Assembly: GCA_016297005.1 (NCBI GenBank)
Contig: JAEDHK010000005.1
Coordinates: 62,001 to 126,000, forward strand
Source of the DNA: Clostridia bacterium
GTDB taxonomy: Bacteria > Bacillota > Clostridia > Christensenellales > DTU072
Direction: 5' to 3'
Length of the DNA: 64,000 nucleotides
The notes under the pieces are model-generated. The model did not search any database and was not told the origin of the DNA. It was given only the letters and a program-made list of their open reading frames with translations. The position numbers and the translations under genes are program-made. Of this stretch, positions 1 to 11,100 are shown one piece after another. Position 1 is the stretch's first letter, and each line of letters opens with the position of its first letter.

Positions 1-2
1 TC

Positions 3-839
3 ATCTCCGTCGAAAACGCAACGATCCTGGTAGGAGAGAGCTACATTCCGCAGTATTCCGTTTTAAGTTCATCGACCAATGAAGACATTGCTTCTAAGTT
101 GCAAGGTAAAATCAAACCGCGTTATTATGACGCTATTACGGGTGAAGAACTGAACGAGAAACCGACAAAAGCGGGTACGTATAAAGTGATGCCGGAAGAG
201 ATTGCTTGGGATAACTATTATATTCACAGTCAATGGGGTACGCTCGTTATCAATAATAACGAAATCAACGCGTCTATTGCCGGGCAAACCTCATCCTCCG
301 ATAACTACATCACGATCGTAGGTTCTTTCGGACAGGATACGAAAATTACAGTCAACGAGGCGCAGAACGTGCCCGATTCCGATATCTCCCGCACGTTTGA
401 TTCTTATAAAGAAAACAATAAAGAATTGGAACAGTATTATTTGTCGAGCGTATTCTTGTTCTCGATAGAAAATTATACGTATACGGGTACGGAGAATACC
501 GGATTTACCATCAGGATCAAGTTGCCCGGATTGGCAAGTTTTCTCCATCAATCGTCCGAAACGGCGTCGAACGTGGCGTATGCTGCCGAAGATACCGTAT
601 ACGTCGCCGTGTTCTATGAAGACGGTAGTATGCAAATCGTTTCGGCGACCGTCGAGGGCGAAGACGTCTTGTCGTTCGAGACTTCTTCCGCGAACGTAAA
701 GGCCGTCAGCATTCTTACGATGGAAGACCCGTACGCCGTGGAAGAAGCCAATCTGGATTGGTTAATGTATCTGTTCATCGGAATAGGCGTTTTGGCTATC
801 GGTCTCGCGCTGCTTCTGGTGTTCAAAAGGAAAGGATAG
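3..839 (+). CDS. C-terminally membrane-anchored surface protein, 5'-truncated
   Basis: The reading frame is open from base 3, the first complete codon, so the true start lies upstream of the window and only the last ~278 residues are visible. The visible part is beta-rich. An early stretch ending in 'GTLVIN' resembles the end of an MBG/Ig-like repeat of the kind that forms stalks in bacterial surface proteins. The end of the protein is one hydrophobic helix (about 20 residues starting near WLMYLFIG) followed by a basic tail, FKRKG. That layout gives an extracellular domain held by a single C-terminal membrane span, with no sortase motif. The next gene starts 2 bases after the stop and has the same C-terminal design, so the two are probably co-transcribed. 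The function is unknown. The membrane anchor is clear; the MBG relation is inferred from pattern only. Confidence 0.8.
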   Translation: MSVENATILVGESYIPQYSVLSSSTNEDIASKLQGKIKPRYYDAITGEELNEKPTKAGTYKVMPEEIAWDNYYIHSQWGTLVINNNEINASIAGQTSSSDNYITIVGSFGQDTKITVNEAQNVPDSDISRTFDSYKENNKELEQYYLSSVFLFSIENYTYTGTENTGFTIRIKLPGLASFLHQSSETASNVAYAAEDTVYVAVFYEDGSMQIVSATVEGEDVLSFETSSANVKAVSILTMEDPYAVEEANLDWLMYLFIGIGVLAIGLALLLVFKRKG

Positions 840-841
840 AA

Positions 842-2062
842 ATGAGTAAAGAGGCCGTTTTTAAATATAAATCAGTTGTTTTTATCATGTTTTTGATTAT
901 GCTCGGCGCGGCGCTTTTATTCGGTGCCAAGCCGGGTAAAACAGCGTATGCGGCGCGACAGAAAGTGCTGACCGTAGAGCAGACGCAAGAGGTCGTTTAT
1001 TGCGGAATAGATTTTATTAACGCCTCTGGCGTCCTTTGCGATACGGATACGGATAAACCCGGCTTTAATAACGACCTTTTTAACTCCCTTGTATTTAAAC
1101 TGGATGGGCAGGAAATAGTCGTGTCTGCTGACGATACGACGTTCGAGACGGTTTCTGCCGTTCAAAACCCGGGCCAATACGCATTACCCGTTACCGTATT
1201 GTACGATAATGTATATTATCGGGTATCTGCTTTTAATTTTGCTATCAAAAAGAGAACGGTCACGGTGTTGACTCTTTTGAACGGAAAAACCGATCTGACC
1301 GTAAAAGAAGGGGACGAAATATCTATTTCGTACGATTACGGAAACGCAGTGCCGGCTCATACCAGGCAAGTGACGCATAACGGCGTTCCGGTAACCGAGA
1401 TCAGACCCGAGTACATAACGATCCCGGCATGGACGGACGTCGATATGACCCGACCGATCGAAAAATGCCGCGTCGTCGCGGCGCACGCGGAGAGCGAATA
1501 CTATGATTTCGTCTATACGAGTTCTTTGTTGACGATCGAACCCGCTACGCTGAAAACGCTTAGTTTTTCGGACGAAAAAACGACACGTCTTATCCTCGTC
1601 GGAGATTTCAGTATCCTCCATTCCATACGATACACGGACGTCGGCGTGAATCCGGCGAGCGAAGACTTTTCCGTCATCAGCGCCAATGCCGACGTGATCT
1701 ATAAAGACGCCGGGTTTTTTGATAAATATGAGAAAAAAGAGTGCTTTTCGGTCGAAGTTTTTTATAATCACAATGTTGTCATGGAGAGCATCCCGGCCGA
1801 AGTCGCCGTTTATTCGTCCTCATTGAACGATACGAAAAATTATAAGGTTGTGGCACTCTATAACAACGGTCGAAGCGAAATTCTCGACGCGGAATTTTCC
1901 GACGGATTTTTACGTTTCAATGCGACCGATATGGGAGATTTTATCGTTGTATCAGAGATAGAGGGCCTCAGTATTACTTATTACGTGCTCGTGATCGTCG
2001 GCGGTATCGCTCTTATCGTTATCGTTATTCTCTTGGTTTCTGTTTTTCGTAGAAAATATTAA
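842..2062 (+). CDS. secreted beta-domain protein with C-terminal membrane anchor
   Basis: This 406-residue protein starts at the ATG 2 bases after the upstream stop, with AAGGATAG a few bases before it as ribosome-binding site. An upstream in-frame start inside the previous gene is less likely. Residues ~12-37 form a signal peptide ending in AYAA. The middle ~330 residues are beta-rich, with an MBG-like strand (IKKRTVTVL) near residue 135. The end has a ~23-residue hydrophobic helix and the tail FRRKY, matching the layout of the upstream protein. It is probably exported and held by the C-terminal span with the bulk outside. The pair may form a surface complex with the giant lipoprotein downstream; this is inferred from position and shared fold type only. 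I recognise no enzyme motif. Confidence 0.85.
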   Translation: MSKEAVFKYKSVVFIMFLIMLGAALLFGAKPGKTAYAARQKVLTVEQTQEVVYCGIDFINASGVLCDTDTDKPGFNNDLFNSLVFKLDGQEIVVSADDTTFETVSAVQNPGQYALPVTVLYDNVYYRVSAFNFAIKKRTVTVLTLLNGKTDLTVKEGDEISISYDYGNAVPAHTRQVTHNGVPVTEIRPEYITIPAWTDVDMTRPIEKCRVVAAHAESEYYDFVYTSSLLTIEPATLKTLSFSDEKTTRLILVGDFSILHSIRYTDVGVNPASEDFSVISANADVIYKDAGFFDKYEKKECFSVEVFYNHNVVMESIPAEVAVYSSSLNDTKNYKVVALYNNGRSEILDAEFSDGFLRFNATDMGDFIVVSEIEGLSITYYVLVIVGGIALIVIVILLVSVFRRKY

Positions 2063-2071
2063 AAAAGACCT

Positions 2072-2097
2072 TTCGGCAAGCTGAATTTTGGTTTTTT
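2072..2097 (+). terminator. candidate intrinsic terminator before the giant gene
   Basis: A short stem, TTCGG-CAAG-CTGAA (2072-2085), is followed by a T-rich run (2086-2096). Flanking AAAAAA..ACC and GGTTTTTT could lengthen the stem. It sits just after the stop at 2062 and before a promoter-like element, so it would separate the two anchored-protein genes from the giant gene. The stem is short and contains a G-U pair, so confidence is moderate. Confidence 0.4.
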
Positions 2098-2101
2098 GCT
2101 C

Positions 2102-2130
2102 TTGCCTTTCTCGCGCGTGTATGTTATTAT
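2102..2130 (+). promoter_or_regulatory. sigma-A-type promoter of the giant lipoprotein gene
   Basis: The -35 is TTGCCT (2102-2107). A 17-base spacer follows, then the -10 TATTAT (2125-2130) preceded by TGT, an extended -10 signature. Transcription would begin near 2137, giving a short leader with GGAGG (2160-2164) ahead of the start codon. The spacing and the extended -10 resemble the thyA promoter at 29885-29913. Confidence 0.55.
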
Positions 2131-2170
2131 TATAAAAAGCTATAAGTATGCCCTTTTTCGGAGGATAATG

Positions 2171-5100
2171 ATGAGAAAGAAATACACCTCGGGATTATTA
2201 ATTATTATGCTGGTCTGCTTCCTTTTGCTGACCTGTTTTGCTTGTAACGACCGAAACGATATTTCTCAGGAGTCTCCCATTCAGAAGTTCATCATTACCA
2301 CCATGCCGAAAACGAACTATTACGTCGGAGATAAGTTCTCTGTTGGAGACGCCGACATTACCGTTTATTACGAAAACGGAAAGAGCGAGCGCATTCCGCT
2401 TACGCTTAACATGATCTCCGGTTTTGATTCTAACGTCGTAGGAGATCAGATTCTTACCGTTTTTTACAAAAATCAGACGGCTTATCTTACCGTTAAAGTT
2501 TCGGTTGCTCCCGTTTATTCCGTCCAGGTTGTAAAAATGCCCGATAAGACGAATTACGTCATTGGAGAACAGTTGAATATCAGCGGGATGCAGATCCTTG
2601 TGACGTATAGTAACAACTATACCGAAATCATGGACGTTACCGAAGATATGGTCACTCTTTTTTCCACCGATAAAGAAGGCGAAACGAATATGATCGTCTC
2701 TTACGGCGGAAAAACCTGCATGGCGGCTTATACCGTCGTAACGAAGGCTCCCGATCGTATCGAGATCAGCCTTGAAGAGTCTTTCCGTCTTGTTTACGTC
2801 GTCGGAGACGTCTTTGAATTGACGGGAGGCAGATTCTTCGTTCATTACAACGATAACACTTCCGAATTCATTGATTGGGAAACCCTTTACGAACAGGGAG
2901 ACCTGACCTACGTTATCGAAAAAGAAACCAACAACGTTTTTACCACGTCCGCGTTGGAAAGAAACGTATTCTTGTTTTATAAAGGCAACAGATATCAGGT
3001 CGGCGTAACGATCAACGCAAAGCGTCCCCAAAGTCTTTCCGTTATGTCGGACGCGCCCGATCAGATCCTGAAAGGTCACATTGATCTGACCGGAGGACAA
3101 CTTTACGTCGTCTATAACTCGAAGCAAACCGGCTATAACGCCCGCGTAAAAGACGCCACTGCGGAAGCGCGCCGCGCGAATGCGAGCGGGAATTGGAATT
3201 CGGTACGCTCCGCATATTTCGTTTTGCAAAATGGTAATTTCGTCGGCGCCGCGAGCGAATTCGATAACAACGCAACCTATTACGCTTCTTTGGAAAACGA
3301 TTTCGTCGACCGTTATCAGACGCGTAAAGAATTTTTGTACGTGAAAAAAGATTCTTCTTACCAAAAAGCTCCAGCGGAATACGACGCTTCCGTTGTGTAT
3401 TACATTCCGTCCAACGTTCGTCTTTTTGATTTCGACGATCAGACGAACGTGGAAATCGTCTGGAACGAATTTGATATCAACGTCGTCGGAGAATACTCTA
3501 TCCGATTGATCGTGGACGGCGCTTCGCTCGACTACCGTATCAAAGTCATCGCGCCTTCTCCCGTCGCGTTAGAGGTTTATCCCGGTGAAAGCGACGTGAA
3601 TCTCGATCCTATCACGGGCGCATATTTCGTTTATCAGGACGAAACCATTCATATCACCGATTGGGACTATAAGATCAAGCAAAATAACGGCACTTATTCC
3701 ATCATTTCTTCCACAGGAAACTATTCGGCGAAAGTTACGTCGGATATGTACGTCGGCGAAACGTTCATGACCAACCACGCCGTGGGAACGTACGATTACG
3801 ACTTTTCTTTCACGACGGTCACCGGCGTTACGCTGAGTTGTTCCGTTCCCGTGGAAGTGCGTCCGAGAGTCATCGTTTCCGCAACGGTGGAAAGACCGAC
3901 CAGAGTCGTGTACAGCGTAGGCGACGAAATTTCGTTGGTGGGCGGATCGATGCGCGTGCGCTATATTAACGGTGCAGAAAGTCAAACGATGTCTTTTACG
4001 GCCGACATGCTTTATGCCGAGGATCCGACCGGGAATTCTCCCATTCGTTACGTAGCACCCGACGGTACTTCGATTCCCCTTGTAAAAAGTGGGACGGACG
4101 CCTTTACCTCGAATGTCGGAATAAATAAATTTTACATTTATTACGAAGATTTGTACTATAACACCTCTTATGCGACCGAATTCGACATTACCGTTATCGT
4201 TAAGGCCATTGCGATTGCACTGAACGAGGATAAAGAGACCAAAAACGATTATATTTTGGGAGAACCGTTCTCGATGGAGAATTGGGAGGTCGTCATAACG
4301 TACGCAGATCAAAGTTATGCTACGGAGAACGATTTTTCCGACAGCAGGTGGACGATCGAAGGCGACGACCTCTCTACGATCGGAACGCACACGATCACTC
4401 TTTATTACGGAGATAAATCGGATAACGTGGCTTTGACTTACGTTTGCACCGTTCATAATAATATCGTTTCCGTCCGTCCGAGCGTCGATTTTATCGGATG
4501 TACGACGGAAGGAAAGAAATTTGATTTCAGTGGATTGAGTTTTGTGGTCGTGCGTGAAAACGGCGCCGAAGAAAACGTAGCCATGGCGGCGATGACGATA
4601 TCTCAAAATAAAGCCGGATCGTTCGTTTCCGTTCCGACCTCATACGAACTTGCTTCTTTCGTTACCGCCGAAAATTGGTCGGTCTATTATACGTCGTTGT
4701 ATGTAAAAGAGGGCGATAACTATAATCCCGCAACTTCTTACGACGCGTCGGAAGATTACTATTACGCCGCCGATAACATGACGGAAATTTCGTTTACGTA
4801 CAACGAAGCATCCGCCATCGTATCTTCTTTGGTCGTTAGTCGTCGCGTAGAGAGCGTGACCGTCGCGGCGCTTCCGGAGACCGAATATATTCTTGCTTCT
4901 GTAGGCGAATGGGATCTTGGCACGCTCAGCTTGCTTATTACTTTTGATAACGGAACGACGGCCGTCGTTAAGCATGCGGACAGCGGTTCTACCGTCACGT
5001 TTTCTCAAAGCGGAGATCGTTATTGCTTTGCGCTTAATAATATGACCTATTATTTTGAAGTAAAAGCAAACGGCGTTAATTATTCTTTATCGGATTTCAA

Positions 5101-8100
5101 ATCAGATTTGCAATTGCAAACGTCGGAAGAGTTTATTGAAAAAGACTTGGTATTCTCCGTTGCGGACGTCGTATATCGTGATGCCGTATCCTCTGACGCC
5201 GTGCCGTTCTATTGCTTTAAACAACGGGTGGTTTCCATTCATGCGGAGATCGGCGTTCCCGTTTTAAGCGGATCCGATATCGTTGGGGTTAACGAGTTTT
5301 CCGACACCACCGTCTATCTGAACGAGGGATTATCGCTTTATACCGTTTCGTCCAACGGTAGCTGTTCTTTTGTGGGCGATAACGGAAATAAGAGATTCGT
5401 TTATAACGATTCTTCAATCAAGATCGATTATCTCGAATGCATTTATCTCGTCGTCGAATACGATACGACCACCGTTTATAAGAAGTTGTCTGACGTTGCG
5501 TCCTCTTCCGGATTTTCCGTTTCCGGCTTTAAAGAGAACAAAACGGGTTCGCAGACGATCCGTCTGACGTATCTTCTGAAAGAATGTTCTTTTATGGCAT
5601 ACGTCCGTCCCGACGTCCCGTACGCCATCTCTTTCGTCGACGAAAACGAACAAAACGTCACGGAAACGACGGTAATCGAGAAAATGGACATCGATCCCAA
5701 TAAGATCTCCGTGTTGGTCGAATTGAAAGACGCCGACGGCGACGCCGTGACGGCAAGAAGAAAAGTTGATTTTTCCGACGCCGTCTGTACGTATGATAAA
5801 AACGAATCCTTCGTTTTCAACGATAAGAATGCCGACGACGTTTTCTATACGCAAAAAACGGTAACCGTAACGTACGAGGGATGCAGTAAGACTCTTACGC
5901 TGACCATTCTGAAAAAATCCGTTTTTGAGATAGTGATCCAAAACATGCCGAGACAGGTTTATGCCGAATTGCCCGAATTCGCGAGTGCGGACGAGAGCGT
6001 TCTTTCCTATACCGATAACAACGGGCAGATGGGTACCGTTCTTGTTCGTTATAACAACGGTACTTCTGAGATTGTACCGTTGAACGATTCCAGATTGCGC
6101 ATCAATGCCTCGCAGTTTAATACCAAGCTTATTCTGAACGCCGGCGCCGAACAGTCTCAGATCATTACCGTCGGGTTTACCGATGAAAACAACGTCACGA
6201 AAGAGACGAATTATAACGTCATCGTTCGAGACAGAAAATACCTGACGATTACTTACGACGAATCAAATAACCTTTCTTTCGACGACGTATATTATTGTCA
6301 ATACGGCACGGGTGCGGAAGCGCGTCCGAAATTCGACGTGTATTATTATTCTAACTTTTATATGCCGGCACCGGTAGCCTTTAACGGATATACGGTTACG
6401 TACGAGTATCACGACGACGTTTTAGGCGACGTGACCCGTAACGTCTGGCCGACGGAGGTAGGTCGCTATACGATGGTCATTTCTTACGCAGGCGACTATG
6501 CCAACAACGCCTTTGAAGACAGATCGGTTACCATCGAGATTACCAAAAAGCAGATCGGGATTTCTGTCGAAGACATCACGCTGACGTTCGGAGATAAGTT
6601 TACCGGAACGGCAGAAGAGGTTTCTTCCTTGCGCGTGCTCGGGTTCGTCTGGAACATGAGCGGCGTATCGGGCGATCTTTTGACCGGCGAGGCGTTTGTC
6701 TTGGGCGACACTCTTGAAAACGTCGTATCCGTTTCCTTTGAACTGCAATCTAACGGACGTAAGATCGAACCTGCGTTCAGTAATGATTTTTCTTATACCG
6801 TCATGAATCTGAACGTCGGCAGTTATTATGTCAAGCCCATTATTACGCTGAAAAAAGCCAACTATACCGTGCCGGAAGGAATCGGTGATCTTGGCGCGAC
6901 GTTGACTGTTTCTCAAAAGGCGATCAAGATCGTCGCTCTTGGCGAAAAGAAAGTGTATGGCGACCGTGATCCCCTTTATCGCTTTGAGATCTACGATGAA
7001 AACGATCAACTTCTGGGTGGAAATTATTATCGCGAATTTACCGACTTTACGATCGGTGATATTGTTGCGGAAAACGTTTATACGTACGACGATACGACCG
7101 GGATTTATTCTCGGGCGACCGGAACGTACGAATCGGGCAAGACCTATTACGTGTTTAAGGCAGAGATCAATATCGATCCGATTTTTATCGATACGGCTTC
7201 ATCGTCGTACAGGTTGGTTCGGTCGGGAACGGATACCGATAACGTAAACGACTATCATAAGATTTTCAGCGGAGATACGCAAGGAACGCTCGATAATTAT
7301 ACTCTTCTCAGTTACACGCACGCTTCATTGGTTGTATTGCCTGCGGCACTCACGTTGACCGCCCTGAAAGCGACTCGTCCTTTCGGTACGGCCGATATGT
7401 CGATCTCTTACGTCGCCGCCGCTTCTTCTTCGTTTAAGTACTCCGACGACTTTAATTCCGTATTCGGCAGCTATTTTGAGCAAAACGACGTTCTTTATTA
7501 CGATATTACCGAAAAGAAAGTATACGAGACGTTGAAGGAAGGACTTTTGTCCTATGACGATTGGGCCGTACTGTATCGCAACGTGGAGATTGATGGATTC
7601 GAGTCGGTCGTATACATGGGCGCAACCTATGCCGTCGTACCGATCGCGCTCGCTTGCGGAACTTATACCTGCCGTATGTGCGACGTGTATTCCAACGTCG
7701 TGGCAAACTATATAGTTACTACGCAACCGTTCGAGATCGAGATACTTCCGGTTTCCGTTCGTCTGAACGTCGGTTCCGTTCTTTTGTACGAAAAATCGTC
7801 TGTCAAAGACGGCAGAAGAAACACCTTTATCGACTATTTCTCTTTCCCGAGAGAAGATTTCCAGACGGTCAATATCTATGGAGATACGCTGACGTTCTCA
7901 GATTTTGTTTTCCCTGTCGAAAACCGTAACGATATCGAAAATCTGTATGCGGAATGGATGTCAAAACTGATCGTTGACGTTGAATATACGACCGGTACGA
8001 ACGCCCCGTATTTGCTCAGTTCCGACTTTTTAAACGGATTCACGTTTATTAAAGAGCGCGGAACGGATACGGGTGTTTATCGCGTCTCCGTCGGTTATAA

Positions 8101-11100
8101 TTATTCCGATAACTTCTCCGATTTCAGCGTTATCAGTCGGAACAAAGATAAAAACAAGAATTATTTTACATTCTATTACGATATTTTCCGCAACCAGTAT
8201 GCGCAGGTCGCCGCTATGCAGGCGTCGGTGTACGATGAAGACGCGTACGTGATCGTTATGCCCGGATTTGCCGATCTGAAATACTACAAAGTTGATGAAG
8301 AAGGCGCAAGATACCGGGAAGTATATAATCTCAATAAGGCTTCCGAATGGGGATTGACTGCCGAATATAGCGTCGATCAAGAAAATTATTACGGCATGAC
8401 ATCGATTGGGACGGATAGTATTTCTTATTCTATCGCGCCGAAAGAGGGAACGCAGTTCATCGTGAACAACCGTGAGAATTGTCTTGCTGCCGGCGACTAT
8501 ACCGGTACGATCAGGTATTCTTATTTTGCCGACGCCAATAAGGGCTCGAAGTTCTCGACGAATTACATATATCTCGGCAATATGAGCGTGCTTTTGGACA
8601 GCGATATCTCGACCATCCTTAATTACGTATTATTCGGCACGATCGCCGACGGCATGTTGATCTTCAATAATACATTCGATTATACCGTTACGCAAAAACC
8701 CGTATCCGTCTATATCGAAAACGAGGACGCGCAGTATAACTTCTCCAATCAGACGCTTATTGCGCGCGTGGACGGCAGTTTAGCTGCGGGCGACAGACTG
8801 AATTTCTTGTTCGACGTTTCCGTCGTATACAACAGCAAGACGGATATTGTCAACAAAAACGCTTCCACGATCAAGAGCTTTAAGTATTATTCCATCGTTC
8901 CCGAAGAGCTTCTGACGCGCGAAAACATGGCCTCGTATTACGAATACGGTTCGATGGGATTTGTTTTGACGCAGGACGTCATTCCGATGAATCGTAAATC
9001 GTATTATATGCTTACCGAAGCGTCCGATCCGTCCGTCGAGTCGTACGATATCGCATATTCCGGTACGTATACGATCAAGTTGAACGATCTCGGGAACGCT
9101 AACTATTGCCTGATAACAGAAGAAACCGTTCAAAAAACGTTTACTGTTGTACCGAACGAGATCCCGATCCTGCTTTATAACAAGGCGGCGATGCCACAGG
9201 TCAATACGACCGATTTTACCTTTGAAGAAACGTACGCCAAAAAGGCTTATGCACCCATCGATTATAGTTGGACGTCCACCACGTATGCGAATTCGTTACT
9301 GTTCGACAATATTTCTCTTACGTTGCTTTCCACAGTCAATTCTTCCGCGACAAAGAAGATCGGCACCGTCAAGATCGGTTCGCAAAATTACGACGTCAAT
9401 ATTAAGTTCCACGGTACGTTCCCCAGCCTGTCCGTATCGGGGAGAACGATCAGTACCACGGGCGGCAATAGCAGAACGCTTTCCCAAGATACCTATTCCT
9501 CCGAGTATGACTATTACTTCTATTTCATAGAAGATGGAAACGAAAGGAAGATATTCTACGACTCCGAAACGGGAACGTACTACTACAAGGATACGCCGTA
9601 TACGACGTTCAGAACGACGACTTGTACCATAACGGACTATTATTATGATGATAACGGCGTTTTGCATCGTCCGCAACCTCTCGTCAACACGCCTAATACG
9701 TTATTCATTTATTCGGAAGACGCGCCCGGCTCGGGTAACAGACCCATTTACGTCAAGCGTGATCCCGTAACGAAGAAGGTACTCGGCTATGATATCGTGT
9801 CGCGCGATACGTCTGATTACGTTAACTATACCGTTGTGTTCGTATATCTGGATAACGGCGTTTACAGAGAATGCGACGACGCTCACTCGTTCTCCTTTGT
9901 GATCAATCCGGCGGAAGTTTCTCTTTATAACTTCTCCTCCGCAAACTCTAAAGATTACGACGGCGCCGAAGCGTCGATTGCCAATACCTCGAAGCTTACC
10001 GTTAACGGCGCTTTATCCACCGATCCGATCAGCGTGTCGGATATCCAATTCGATTTCGAACGTATCGACGCCGAAGGATCTACTTATATTACCATTGACG
10101 GCGTTAAGTATTATCTTGTGGAAGACGACGACCTGAGAAGCGTCGGATTATTCAAGGTCAAAGCTTTCTATTCGGACAATTATGAGATCGTTTTTAAAGG
10201 AAGCGGCGCTTACGGCGGCTCTCCGTCCTCTTACGGTCTGTTTACCATTAAACGTGTTAAGGCTACTTTTGAATTCAACAGCGAAGTTGCTGCCTATCTG
10301 GCCAAAGACTACGACGGACTGGGACTTGCGGACGAGTCGTTGGTTTATTCCGGCGATCTGACCGAATTCCTCGATCGCGGATACAATATTATCAGCAAGC
10401 AAAGCAAAGCGATCGTCGATAACTACTCTCAAATCCACTATCAGCTGCAAGTGAAAGGCTATGCCTCGTCTTTCGGCGGTACGCCGACCACCATTGCCCA
10501 AGATCAGATTGCCGGTTACGATTATTCGGCGGGTAATTATTGGTTTGATTTTTACGGTGTTTTCGTTGACAAAGACGGTGTTTATCGTCGGTATGAGGAT
10601 AGAAATAATAAGGAAGACGGCGAAAATCGTTGGTTGAACTGGAACTATACCTATATTGTCAATAATAAGAAAGACGTGAACAAGATAGGCGACGTCTATT
10701 ATGACGGGATCTATCAGATAGATAAACGAAAAGTTTATATCGGTATCGACGGACAATTGCCAGAAAGCGCAACAGCGGCATCTTATACCTATAAGAAAGA
10801 GTACAACGGCGCTTTGCTCACGAGAGCCGATGTTAACGCGTGGCTTGACAGCGGCGTAGTGACCGTCTATATTTACGACGCGGAAATCAAAAAATTCTTG
10901 CCCATAGAAGATACTTATTTTGCCGACTCTTTCGTCGGAGGAAGCGTGACCGTCGCCGGCGGCAGAGAATCTGTTTCCAACGTTTCCGCAAGCGAATACT
11001 TTGAGTTGAGCGCGTCCGATATTTCGAGCCAGAACAGTAACTTCATTGTCGTCAACTCCGATATTCGCTTCACTTTGAAAGCTATCGAGATTGAGATCAT

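Noticed and set aside
758..841. An upstream start for the second anchored protein
   Set aside because: It lies inside the previous coding sequence, has no Shine-Dalgarno, and would put ~28 extra residues before a clear signal peptide; ATG 842 with AAGGATAG fits better.
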